A DNA stretch of 64,000 nt from NCBI GenBank assembly GCA_964017065.1, contig OZ024785.1:7625672-7689671 (forward strand). The letters run 5' to 3'. The notes under the pieces were generated by a model. That model had not been told where the DNA came from. It saw only the letters and a list, made by a program, of their open reading frames with translations, and made no database searches. Within the stretch, counting starts at the first letter, position 1. Each line of letters begins with the position of its first letter. Below are positions 35,533-47,051 of this stretch, in pieces. This stretch comes from Haliclona indistincta (taxonomy: Eukaryota; Porifera; Demospongiae; Haplosclerida; Chalinidae). Made by a program: the position numbers and the translations under genes.

Positions 35533-37191
35533 TAAGTGCTGCAGCAGTTGGTGTGGTAGTAGCTGCAGGTGGACCAGTGCTTGGAGTTGCTGAATAACAG
35601 AATAGCACATTTCGTCACAATACCATTCAATCACAACCTACTTGGTGACATTGCTACTGACACTTGATATGTGACAGTAGTAGTTGCTCTTGTATTATCA
35701 GCTCTGCACACATATGTGTAGGTCCCTGCTTGGTTTTGACTGGAGTATCGAATTGGATTTGCAGTGACATCTGGCATAGTAATTCCTGTTCCAGTCAATG
35801 TGATGGTAGGATTTAGTGGATAGGACTCATTGACACGACAATTGATAGAGAAGTTTTGTCCAGCTATTACACTGATTGGTATAACACCACTGCCTGCTTC
35901 AAATGTTGGAGGGCCTTGAGATTGAAAAGACATAATTTTATGTGTACTTAATGTAATAAATTTTCTTGGTGTAATTTAACTTACATATTACTGTCAATCT
36001 GAAAGAGACATGATCTGAACCCAGAGGGTTGGTAGCTGTGACATTGTAAAGTCCATTGTCACTGCATTCTGCTGATGTAATGGATATTGATGTAGCAGTT
36101 ATAGCTATGTTGCTGCTACTAGTAAATGGTACTCCATTCTTTTTGTCCAAGTATAGGTAAAGTTATCACCCATGATGGGTTGTGCTTCAAAGTTGAAAAT
36201 GACAGAGAAAGCATTACCTCTGCTGATTTCCTGATCACCAGTAGAATTTATATAATTTGGTGGAACTAGAAAAGAAGAATTATAGTCAGCCCTGTCACAT
36301 CCAATCTGAATGCTATCTTAGATGCACAATGTGCGAGAGTAACAATGGCGCTTGCAAGTTCTTAGGAAACGGCGGCATTCCTTTGAAGTTCAGCAAGGCT
36401 TGCCATAGTTTGCTTCAGTAAGTATGCCGAACAGCCCATGCAGGCTGTCATGTCATACTCAAGATTACTGTTCTAATTGCACCTATGCTACGAAGTACGC
36501 AACAGCGGCACTGTAACCAGGAAGCCGGCTTTGTAAAGTAAATTAGTGGAGAACAAAATCACACAGTACATGCAACCGCCACATAAACGTTGTAACACGA
36601 TTCTAACGAAATTTAGATTTGCATGCTGCTATAGGTTAGCAGAAGCTGGCTACCTAAAACAACTAGTACTTGATTCAGACAGTTTAAACATTTTAGTGCA
36701 CATTGCTACCTAATTAAAGTTCACATTGCTGAAATCATCTATTCTATGTAACTGGTACACCAGTAAAACAAAATTAGAATTATGGTGGTACAAATTAGTA
36801 GGAAGGAGGGTCTGTAACTGCTTTTTCTTACATAACACTTCCAATGTAATAGTTACGATTACGTCACCATCTTCACAGGAAAATTTACGTCCATTATCAC
36901 TACTGGTCAGGTTGGTTACAGTAAATTCTACTGTAGGCCCGCCAGTGGGTGGATCTGAAATCAGACGGTCGGACGGATCAAAAATCACATCATCTCCAGG
37001 AATATCAGTTGTACAAGTGAAAGTAAAGTTTTGTCCAATGGATCGAGTAGTACCGTTAGCAGGAGTGATAGTCACGACACCTAATAAAATTTATTATTAT
37101 AATTGTAATACTTGAGTCAATGTTCGCATAGCTTACCTTCTGAAAAACGCCAACATAAACATAATAAAAGAATCGTTCTAGGTAGCTTCAT
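35533..37191 (-). CDS. Small Ig-domain protein with signal peptide (frameshifted in exon 3)
   Basis: Exons are 37137-37191 (signal peptide MKLPRTILLLCLCWRFSEG), 36832-37080 (Ig, FTFTCTTD ... SSDNGRKFSCED), 35985-36265 (Ig, FTYTWTK ... ECSDNGLYNVTATNPLG), 35642-35914 (Ig, FSINCRVNE ... GTYTYVCRADN) and 35533-35589 (Ser/Thr/Pro linker PSTGPPAATTTPTAA). The third exon is 281 nt against 279 in the duplicate. Two extra A's in a homopolymer at about 36140-36144 shift the frame after YTWTK, so the gene is either broken or has an assembly error. Exons 3' of the linker could not be resolved and no TM helix was found. It is a likely secreted or surface Ig protein of unknown function. Confidence 0.65.
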
Positions 37192-38308
37192 TTCAGCGTT
37201 ACCAAGCTAGCGAGCAAAACCTTACACTACTTATTATTAAAATCAGTTACATGTCCGTGCACATTCATGTTACAGAATGTGCGTAACGCGGAAGTAGGGA
37301 GTATCTTACATTCCGTGGCAAACATTCCAGCACAGAATGTGTACATGCCTGTTTATACAGGCACTGGTTACAGGGCGGTTCAGAGTGGCTACAAGCTGGC
37401 ATGCTGCTGCCTTACTATTGGCTTTTTTGCTAGTTTCACTATTTTTCTACTACTATAAACTAGCAATAATTTATTATCAACAATTGTATTTTAAGAACCA
37501 TGATACAATAACGACAATAAAGTAAGAAAACAATAATACAAAGTGATGATCTTTCAGTACCAGATAAAGTAACAGTCTCAAGCATGTGTACCGCAGTCTT
37601 TCTTTAGTCTTTAACTCATTGAGCGATCTGCCAACACGTGTATCCATTGCAGTGCAGAGAAACAAGTCAAGCAAAACACATGATCCTAGTGGATAATACA
37701 AATCACTCACACTATTGTCTGTGAAATATAAGCATTAACTTGTGGCAGGAGTAAAGTAGATGTGGTGCCTTGCACGTGTTGAAGAATAAATCTGTCTTGT
37801 ACATAACTGAAGCAACATAGTTATGGGTGAAGAATACACAAATCAATACATTAAGTGTTAGAAGCACAATCAACAAACCTGCAGCAAGGGTTGAGTCAAA
37901 ATCCTACCAAGAGCAAATTAACCTATACAAAAATTTAAATAAAATGCTTGGGTGTTCAATTATTGTACAATTACAACAAACCTAGCCAACACATGTGTAG
38001 AGAAGAGACGCAACATACTCGGTCCTAGTGGATAATACAAATCACTCACACTGTTGTCAGTTGCAGTGAAATTACCTTATGGTATATGGAAAGAGTAAAG
38101 CAGATGTGATTCTTTGCACATTATGATTATAATAATACAGTTACAAACCTTGTTTGTAAGATTATACTGCTCGTTGCATTTAGACAGTCTTCACACAAGT
38201 TATCTGTATGTAACACATGAAAGCGAGTATGAAAAGACACGTCGAGATATAGGAAACATGTACATTGCATTACTTACCAATTCTGCACCACCTTCACATT
38301 TTAATACA
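37192..38308. other. Intergenic with a spaced direct repeat
   Basis: No gene is supported; short open frames here have no recognisable domain. A direct repeat of about 60 bp (core CCTAGTGGATAATACAAATC) occurs near 37683-37740 and 38023-38080, about 340 bp apart. Confidence 0.5.
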
Positions 38309-39570
38309 AGAAAATAAAAAGATTTCTATCGAAATCAATAGGATGTAGGGTTGTGAAATCTACCACTGGTCCACAATGTAAACTAACAAGGAACAAGCAT
38401 GGAATAGTAACACGATTGACTTGCTAACAGACCATAGATCCCTACATCAGTGGCTGCTGTGGTTGACTATAGCTACTACAGCTATAGTTACTGTTGACTG
38501 ACACCAGATGTGCATTCAGCTTGTGACAAAATATTGAACTTATGTACAGCCACTGATGTAGGGATCTATGGTCTGTTAGCAAGTCAATCGTGTTACTATT
38601 CCATGCTTGTTCCTTGTTAGTTTACATTGTGGACCAGTGGTAGATTTCACAACCCTACATCCTATTGATTTCGATAGAAATCTTTTTATTTTCTTGTTTG
38701 TGTCCATTTTTCTTTTTAAGTAATGTGCAGTTCAATATCATGCAAGTACCGAGCCGTCTTTGTTTCCACCATTGGTTTAGTTTTCCTGTTGTTGATGGCT
38801 TTTCTTTATTATTAACTATTTTAAACTTGTAACTAAAAAGAATTGTTATGCTGTACATATCAGGTCGCCTACGCATGCATGAATGCATGCATGCGTGCAT
38901 ACGAGCCCCGCCCACACTTGTTTGTAGACCTGTACGGCGGTTATAATTATCTGGCAAGTGCAGAATGGTGATCCTATACGAGCTTACCGTTCTTCGAAGA
39001 CTCCAGACAATTTATGTGTTCTCCGTGAACCATACGGCGCGTCGGCGCGCCGATACTAAAGCTAGTGCTTGGTCACGTGCGCTGACCACTGCTTGGTCAC
39101 GTGCGTATTGCGCAATCACAATAATGGCGTCTAACACTTAGCTGACAATGGATCACGATCGAGAAATCGCGGAATTTATATCGCCGTTGCGCTAAAAACA
39201 AAGTTCAAAAGGCACCTGCCAGGAGAATTTCACGACTGTTCGTGGGTGCTTTGGTCTCGGCACTGCTCGCGTAAAGGCGCTAGGCGCGCTGAAGAAAGAA
39301 GAAAGAAGAAAGAAGAAAGAAGAAGACGAAGATGACGAAACTCGATTTTCACCGTTTCCAGGTTCGTCACTTTAGCAACAATTTCGAGCGATCTCCTTGC
39401 TATTGTAAGATGGGGCAACGCCAGAGAGCAGATCTAAGTGTATTTGAACGTATAAAATTCATCACTAGACGAAATATCAGCGTTTGAACGCTAATACATT
39501 GTATGTAGCCGCCATCTTGTTTTCTCGTTCAACCCTACATAGGGAGACACTACCGTGTCTCCCTAATAGA
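38309..39570. mobile_element. Composite palindromic repeat, copy 2
   Basis: This uninterrupted copy is inverted relative to 14021-17032. The foldback (38309-38696, ends AAAGATTTCTATCGAAATC) is followed by the core and the terminal hairpin (GGGAGACACtaccGTGTCTCCC, about 39541-39562). A GAAGAAAGAA run lies near 39292-39325. It lacks both nested elements of copy 1, so it serves as an empty-site reference. Confidence 0.8.
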
Positions 39571-39609
39571 CTCTTGGTGCCCTGTTATGTCTGCTTACAA
39601 CTAAAAATA

Positions 39610-39673
39610 CAGCAGCTAGGAATAGACTATGTAGTACTACATAGACTATGTAGTACTCTATTCCTAGCTGCTG
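39610..39673. repeat. Short perfect-stem hairpin
   Basis: CAGCAGCTAGGAATAGA (39610-39626) is the inverted complement of TCTATTCCTAGCTGCTG (39657-39673). The loop contains two further CTATGTAGTAC repeats. Confidence 0.8.
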
Positions 39674-40373
39674 CACACCCAATATGCACAATAGGCGTTA
39701 CTAGCACACTGATAGAACTATGTCCAAATTGTGATTTCGTTAAAAACAGCACCAGGTATCTTCCAGAAGAAAGATTAGGAGATTACCTAGTTGCTTTTGG
39801 ACATTGGCAATGCTTAACCCTTTAACCCCTAATGACACCTTTAGGCGTCATAATTGACTCCACCTACTCTAGACGTCATAAATAGTGTGAAAAGTGCTCT
39901 AGAAAGGTCAAATCAAGTTTAATTGCAAAAGATGACTTTACCTAAAAAACACTGTTTTTTGGCACGCCCTCCCCACTAAAACGTACAGCACGGGGGAATT
40001 TTTAAAGAGGGTATCCCCTGGGGTTCGAAGGGGCAGAGCCCCTCGCCACTTTCAGCATTTTTAAGGCAATGGTCTAAACTATGCTGTTTGCTCACCTGGA
40101 CACTAACATGTTATGTATTGTTGATTATATGGTTTGAAAGATTATGATAGGTCCACTGGGAGTAGATATGACTACTACTCAGCCTCCATTGAACCAACCC
40201 CCAGTTATTTTGCATGCAAAATTCCTATTAATGCTATAGCAGTAGGAGTAAACTTATTGAGCACATGATGATGAGCTGCATAAACGTTATTGTTCTTGTT
40301 TGCTATATATTAAGTTCTGGATAAATATTCTATGCCTGTATTGCTATGATGTACAAACTCGCCAAAGCATGAT
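39674..40373. other. Intergenic with GC-rich repeat
   Basis: The segment about 39940-40090 is an inverted copy of the GGGGCTCTGCCCC repeat found near 33840-33990 and 51450-51580. No gene is seen in the rest. Confidence 0.5.
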
Positions 40374-43300
40374 CTATGTATGGACAGGAACATCATAAAC
40401 ATGGTCTGCTTTTACTGTCACATATGCAACATTGTCCTCCATTGCTATGGACTGGTTGTGAGGAGCAGATACTGAGGAATAGGCAGCATTGTCCTTCAGT
40501 TCAATAGACTGAGGAACACCTCCTCCCAGTACTCCATAACACTCATTCTTTACTGACTGGATTTTATCAGGTTTACCTATCATAATGTAAAAATGTTGTG
40601 ATTGTAAAAGAAGAAAACTTGCTAATAAACATACACAAATTTGTTGTTCTTCCCAAACATGATGTTATTGTGTTTTCATTAGAATGTTTTCATACTCTCT
40701 ACTATAAACACGTACTATGCTCAATGATGCAGCAACTGAGTGTATTTAACAGCTATAGCACAATTTACTTATACTAAGTTGGTTACCATACTAAGCCACA
40801 CAATAATGCTATACATAATTTTTATTTACTAATAGCGGTGACTGGTAGCTATCATAGTTACCACAACCCACATACATAGCTATCATACTACATACATAGC
40901 TATCATAATCCATTCACAACACACACAACACAAACCAACACAGCAGAGCTCAAGGTCACCTAACATCCACAAGACACTACTACTACAAACCTTTGTTCTT
41001 GTATAAGATGAATCCTACAACTATTGCAATCACTAATATTATCAAGATAATCGCTACCAGAACAACGACAATAGCTGCAACAACTCCAGTTGAGAGACCA
41101 CTTGACACTGAGTGAGATAGAGAGAGATCGGAGTGAATACAGTACCATTGATGGATTATCTGTCTCACCTGGTGGTGGTACAGGTGTGACTGTAGAGGTT
41201 GGTTGTGTGACAGAGGTACTGGTAGCACTAGGAACAGCACGTGTTGATGACGGCATTATCACTAGAGAGATGGAAAACCATTTAATAGTTACCACTTGCT
41301 AACATTTCCCTATTTCAGTAACACAGCCATTATCAGCTGTACCTTCAAGTCCATCCATATCCATAGGAGGGAAGAGATCGGACTCTGAAGCACTTCTACC
41401 AAATGGATTACTAGCACTGACTGTAAACCGATGTCGTCCTGATTGAGTGAAGGGAACAACAATCGTATAGCTCATTGGACCTGATGGGACACCAGTCTGT
41501 GTGTCTGATAATACTGTTATAGAGCCAGTTTGTTCATTCATCACAGTTACATTGAAATACAGTGAAGTATGTCCAGCAGACACTCTCACTGTCACTGTGA
41601 ATAGCTGTATACCCACAGTAACATCAGTGATCATTGGTACTGATGGAACACCTGAGAACACACACACACAGAGAATGTCACTTATAGACAGATAAGGAAT
41701 CATTACTCACCAGATATAGCTAACACATAGTTGGTAGTTTGCTGTACATCATCAAACTTGTTAGTAGCAGTGATAGTACAGGAGTAGTTCATTCCAGCAG
41801 TCACATTCTCTGGTCCAGTTGGTATCACAGCCATACCATCACCACACGTGTCAGTACTACAGCTCATGTCACTGGCTAGTCCACTACCACTACCCTCTTC
41901 CTCACTGCGACACGACACTACTAATCTTGTCAGTGGTACTCCACCATTGTGCTTGAAACCATATGTTACATTGAGTTTACCATTGATATTTTCCAGACGA
42001 GTAAAGGCAAATTCAGGCTCTATACAAATGCAAGTATGAGTAATGTGAGAATGAAACATCTCCCTTACCTCCCAGCATTGTCATGAAGGTGATATTACTA
42101 CTCTGTGTTCCAACAATATCACCCACAGCAGGATGGTTAGATACAGCCCTCACTCTAGCAGTGTAGCTAGTGTTGGGCTGTAGCCTTTCTACTCTGAACA
42201 CATTGACGAATGATGGATCAGTGTTATTAACTGAAGCATTACTAGTCATCACAGACGATGGATCTGCTGTTGGTACCACCTCAACTATCAACACTGAGAA
42301 GGGAGGCATTCCACTATCTGATGGGTTAGTCCAACTAAGAGTAACACAATCAGAACCAGTCTCTGTTGCATTGAGATCGGTAGGTTCATTAGGCCGAGCT
42401 ATGGAAATATGATAAATGCACTGGTCAAAATATTGTGTGCATACTCACTCAATACTTGTAGCTGTACAGTAGTGGATATTGATCTGTTGCTGCCATCATT
42501 GAGTGTGTTAGTGAGAGTGTTGGTATAGCTACCATTGTCAGTAGTGGTAATATTAGTGATGGTCAGTTGTCCTCTCACAGTAGTGTCACCTCGTGCCGGA
42601 GTTCCACTGAATGCCCACATTGAATCAGGAGCAGGATTACCAGCAATGTTAACATATGCTACCAGAGTAACTGTATCACCAACTACTCCATAGAATAACT
42701 GATTAGCGTTTTCAACAGCTTCAACAAGGACTAAAAGAAATATACATTATATTATTTTGTTTGGAAAACAACCGGCTTACAATGTACACTCATAATGAAG
42801 TATCCAGTAGTGTCTCCACCAAATGTACTAACAGTGATAGTGTAGTTACCACTCTGATCCCTAGTCACTGGATTGAACACAATCTGAGGGTAGTCAGACA
42901 CATTGGGGTTGATACTGGTGTCTGTGTCAATGAGCATTTCATCATGGCGCCACTGGTATGAAGACACTGGAGGGTCATTAGCTGATTGTGATATATTAAA
43001 GGAGAATGTTGTGTTCTCTACTGCTACTACTGGAGTGGACTCTGTCCTGAGAACTGATGATTAGTACAGTAAATAGTAGAATTACAGAGCTATCATACTC
43101 ACTAACCAATAGTCCTCAACAGAAAGAAAACTGTCTGAGTGTTGGGATCTAGTAAATTATTAGTGCACTCCAATGTCGCCATATCTAGATCAGCACCAAA
43201 CGAGACTATAGTCAAGTTCGACTGAAGAACACCACTGTTAAGCATTGTCAAAGTCGACTGGAGACCACTAATTTGAGAGGTGCCATTGATGAAGGTTATA

Positions 43301-43530
43301 CGTTCTCTTACTCCGTTGTTCAGTGTTATGAACCAAGCTGAAACGAACAAACCACCGCCATCTCCAAACGTTACCTCACAGAAGACAGAGACGTTTGACG
43401 CGTTCTCTGGCGCAACCAAGATGACGTTGCCGAAGTTTTCTACAGATGGATTCGTTCTGAGTCCATTGGACTCTCCGATCAACAATATTAGAGAAAGAGC
43501 AAGGACAGTAACTGCTGTTGCCATTTCCAT
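40374..43530 (-). CDS. Divergent Ig-FN3 transmembrane receptor, copy K (intact)
   Basis: Nine exons close in frame to 779 aa: 43107-43530 (signal peptide MEMATAVTVLALSLILLIG plus Ig1 with NVSVFCEV ... ATLECTN), 42781-43053 (Ig2), 42449-42730 (Ig3), 42069-42398 (FN3-1), 41711-42019 (FN3-2, cysteine-rich), 41343-41651 (FN3-3), 41169-41261 (Ser/Thr/Pro stalk), 40991-41107 (TM, VVAAIVVVLVAIILIILVIA) and 40374-40576 (tail). It is clearly the same family, because Ig2 shares SINPNVSDYPQIVFNP and the tail shares ENECYGVLGGGVPQSIELKD-like sequence, but it is diverged throughout. It has an extra stalk exon and a tail with more tyrosine motifs (YVTV, VYDVPV). Its distinctness argues that it escaped the sequence exchange that homogenises the others. 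Confidence 0.87.
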
Positions 43531-43649
43531 TTGCCAGTCAGGGACTGCAGCAATTATTTTGCGGGTGCAGAATAGGAAATCGGTTTAATTATAAATATTC
43601 GCAACGCTAATGATATTCAAAGACATTCGTATTATGGAAGGAAGCCCAC

Positions 43650-44870
43650 ACTAAAGTAAATTAAAAAGATTTCTATTGAAATCAAAAGGATGTAGTGATG
43701 AAGAAATCTACCACTGGTTCACAATGTAAACCAACAAGGAACAAGCATGGATTGGTAACACGATTGACTTGCTAACAGACCATAGATCCCTACATCAGTG
43801 GCTGCTGTGGCCTGACTATAGCTAGTTCAGCTAGTTACTGTTGACTGACACCTGACATGCATTGAATTGAATTCAGCTGTTTGTGACAAAATATTGATCA
43901 TAGTCTTATGTACAGCCACTGATGTAGGGATCTATGGTCTGTTAGCAAGTCAATCGTGTTACCAATCCATGCTTGTTCCTTGTTGGTTTACATTGTGAAC
44001 CAGTGGTAGATTTCTTCATCACTACATCCTTTTGATTTCGATAGAAATCTTTTTAATTTACTTGTTTGTGTCCTTTTTTTCTTTTTCAGTGAAGTACAGT
44101 TCAATATCATGCATGTACTGAGAAGTCTTTGTTTCCACCATTAGTTTAGTATTGCTGTTGTTGATGGCTTTTCTTAAACTTGTAGCTAAAATTGACATAT
44201 CAGCTCTGCCTAGTCGCCTACGCATGCATGCATTGCATACGAGCCCCGCCCACCCTTGCTTGTAGAGCGGTTATTATTATCTGGCAAGCGCAGAATGGCG
44301 ATCCTACACGAGCTTACCGTTCTTCGAAGACTCCAGACAAATGCCGGGTATGTGTTCTCCGTGATATTGATCCATACGGTGCGGCGATACGGCTCTAGCT
44401 GCTTGGTCACGTGCGTATTGCGCAATCACAATAATGGCGTCTAACACTAAGCTGACAATGGTGAATGGATCACGATCGAGAAATCGCTGAATTTATATCG
44501 CCGTTACGCTAAAAACAAAGTTCAAAAGGCACATGCCAGGAGAATTTCACGACTGTTCGTGGGTGTTTTGGTCTCGGCACTGCTCGCGTAAAGGCGCTAG
44601 GCGAGTTGAAGAAAGAGGAAAGAAGAAAACGAAGATGACGAAACTCGATTTTCACCGTTTCCAGGTTCGTCACTTTAGTAACAATTTCGAGCAATCTCCT
44701 TGCTACTGTAAGATGGGGCAACGCCAGATAGCAGATCTAAGTGTCTATGGACGTATAAAATTCATCACCAGGCGAAATATCAGCGTTTGAACGCTAATAC
44801 ATTGTATGTAGCCGCCATCTTGTTTTCTCGTTCATCCCTACATAGGGAGTCACTACCGTGCCTCCCTAAT
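43650..44870. mobile_element. Composite palindromic repeat, copy 3
   Basis: It has the same orientation and layout as copy 2: foldback to about 44062, core with TCTTCGAAGA, and the terminal hairpin ending CCTCCCTAAT near 44868. There is no transposase and no nested elements. Confidence 0.78.
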
Positions 44871-44989
44871 AACCTCGCTGCACTGGCCGCTGTAAATTCG
44901 ACGTCAACGGTTCTGGTGGTTGAATCACTCAGAATAGATTCCTCTATACACTGGTACCAGACTCGGTGGAACTATAAAAATACAAACAC

Positions 44990-45164
44990 AACTTGACTCC
45001 TTTTAGTTCTGCTTCATCATATTTCTTATTCTTTGCTAGACAGCCAATTGAAGCAAAGCAAGCAACACCAAGACAGCAGCAGATCAGTAGAGGAACCAGG
45101 ATACTGATAACACAGGCCAATACACTCACTCCAACAACAACACCGATGATGATACCAATTGAAT
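44990..45164 (-). pseudogene. Orphan TM-plus-juxtamembrane exon of another receptor
   Basis: A clear acceptor (TTTTACAG before 45164) opens a frame encoding a hydrophobic helix (GIIIGVVVGVSVLACVISIL), a cysteine cluster (LLICCCLGVACFASIGCLA) and a basic/acidic juxtamembrane KNKKYDEAELKG. Phase 1 entry matches the TM exons of the Ig-FN3 family, but the sequence differs from both the common type and copy K. No ectodomain exon is found upstream and no tail downstream, where the composite repeat begins. It is probably a remnant of a third receptor subtype. Confidence 0.5.
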
Positions 45165-45460
45165 CTGTAAAACACACAACAGGTTATTGAATATAATATT
45201 AATTTTATGCACACAATATCAGCAACAAACTAGCAATGCAAGTAAAACTTGATATTCTTTTGCCTTTGAACATGTGAAAGTCATACAGATATTAAAAAGA
45301 TTGATGACGCTATTTTGCATTGTGCTGACTTTTGTTTTTTGCAACTGAGAAAGTATATTGCCCACACGAGTTGCAAACAGGTGATTCTATCTATCAAAAC
45401 AGTCAGCAAAGTAGAGACAGTGACAACTACCCGAGTTTTACTTGATTTTACTGGTACTCG

Positions 45461-46845
45461 AATTAACTACAACATCAAAGATTATAAGCATGTCTGTTAA
45501 TGCAGTGAACAATACTGATCCATCCTACACCAACACCTTGACTGTGACTGGACTGGAACCCAATACAAACTACACTGTCAGTATCAGGGCTGTGTCAAGC
45601 CACTCTGCTGTAGGCGAGACTGAACTGACAAGTGATAGCATCACTCAAGTTACCACAACCAATGTTTCAAATGAGTGTGCCAAGAATAACCAGCTATGAT
45701 AGCACACTATTACTCCTGTATATAGTTGCACAGTTTGAACAAACTAATCTAGAGAACATTGATGGAATGCTGGAGGTGAGATGGACATTGAGACACACTG
45801 GAGGACTGCCCCTACTCTCAATATCAGTGACATGCAATGGAGACAATATACTCAGCAACATGTCATTGTGCAGTGTTGGCACATGTGGCACAGGAGATGG
45901 TAGCACTAGATTAGGACCTGTTGAAGCTGGCAACAACTACACATGTACTGTTACTGCCTCCAATGTACTCGGTAGCACAACATCAGATACCAATGCAGTC
46001 ATTGCATTAACAGGTGAAACAATGGAAATGATAATGACTGCATTATTGTATTCCTTCTGCAGGTATCCCATCCACTCCACAGGTATCAGTACTGTCTATT
46101 ACTGGTCTGATGGTGAGGCTACTGATTACCACTGCTTATACTGGAGTGCCAGCAGGAGACACTAGCCTGCACATCAATATCTCAGTCTACAATACCACAA
46201 GAGAATTATTTCATCAGATACACTTGAATTCAGCACTGATCAACTTTTTAGGAACTGTGAGTCATGAGTTGTCTCTTCAACCTGGCACATACCAGTTCTC
46301 AGCTACTGCTGGTAACAGGTATGGCAGCTCACCAGAGAGTGAGCTCACTGCAGGAACAGCTGTCAGTGGAGAAGGTGAGCGAGAGCTACTGCATGATGGT
46401 TATTGGTTTACTATAATCCATTGTAGCTTCAACTCTTCCCATTATTGTTGGAGTGAGTGTCTGCAGTGTGGTGATTATGATACTAGCAGTGAGTGTGCTA
46501 GTCTCTGTGATCATCTGTTGCTGCATCAATAAGAGAGGAAAGGAAACTAAGAAAAGTGAGAAGACAGTTTGCACAGTGTGTCAGTGCTGTGTCATTGTTG
46601 TATTTCTATCATCAGCTCCTACTCCCAATCCTGTGGCTCTACAACACTTCCAGTCAGTAGAGAATGAGTGTTATGGAGTACTGGGAGGAGGTGTTCCTCA
46701 GTCTATTGAACTGAAGGACAATGCTGCCTATTCCTCAGTATTGCAGACACAGTCAGCTCCTCATAGCCAGTCCATTGCAGTGAATGATAATGTAGCTTAT
46801 AGAACAACTACAGAGAAAACTGATCCATCTTATGATTACATTTAA
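45461..46845 (+). pseudogene. Ig-FN3 receptor, copy H (5'-truncated, lost splice donor)
   Basis: Homology to the family starts abruptly inside FN3-1 at about 45461 (ELTTTSKIISMSVNAVNN). The remaining exons are the rest of FN3-1 (to 45670), 45726-46013, 46063-46374, 46427-46555 and 46616-46845. All are open and end TEKTDPSYDYI like copy G. The donor after FN3-1 reads TTTCAA/ATGAGTG, where every other copy has TTTCAA/GTGAGTG, so the invariant GT is lost at 45671. No signal peptide or Ig exons precede it. It is a pseudogene, though its TM and tail exons remain usable. Confidence 0.8.
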
Positions 46846-47051
46846 AATGACTCAAGTAAAATGTATTTGTTTATACTACTAATCAAATATTGCTACGTTT
46901 CATGCAATTCAGTATTTCTCAATCTGCATGTTGTTTTTGATGTACTTCTATGCTTCATTTTCATCAGCTTCTGCATCACAACTTTCTGCAATGTCTTTCA
47001 TGTCAATAGTGTTATTATCAATGCAAAGTGAGTCATCAAAGGTCTTCGTAT

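Larger units (their letters stand above)
28201..36371. repeat. Segmental duplication, left copy
   Basis: This roughly 8.17-kb block (end of receptor G, adhesion GPCR, spacer, small Ig gene) is colinear with 46051-53928. The shared sequence ends at AGTTCTTAGGAAACG on both sides. The main differences are an extra TTAA-flanked element in this copy, partial loss of a TIR element, and small indels in the genes. The gap hides the left boundary. Confidence 0.85.

Noticed and set aside
39484..39825. A 113-aa frame across the end of composite repeat copy 2
   Set aside because: Chance frame through the repeat terminus and a hairpin; related frames at 44787 and elsewhere diverge at once.
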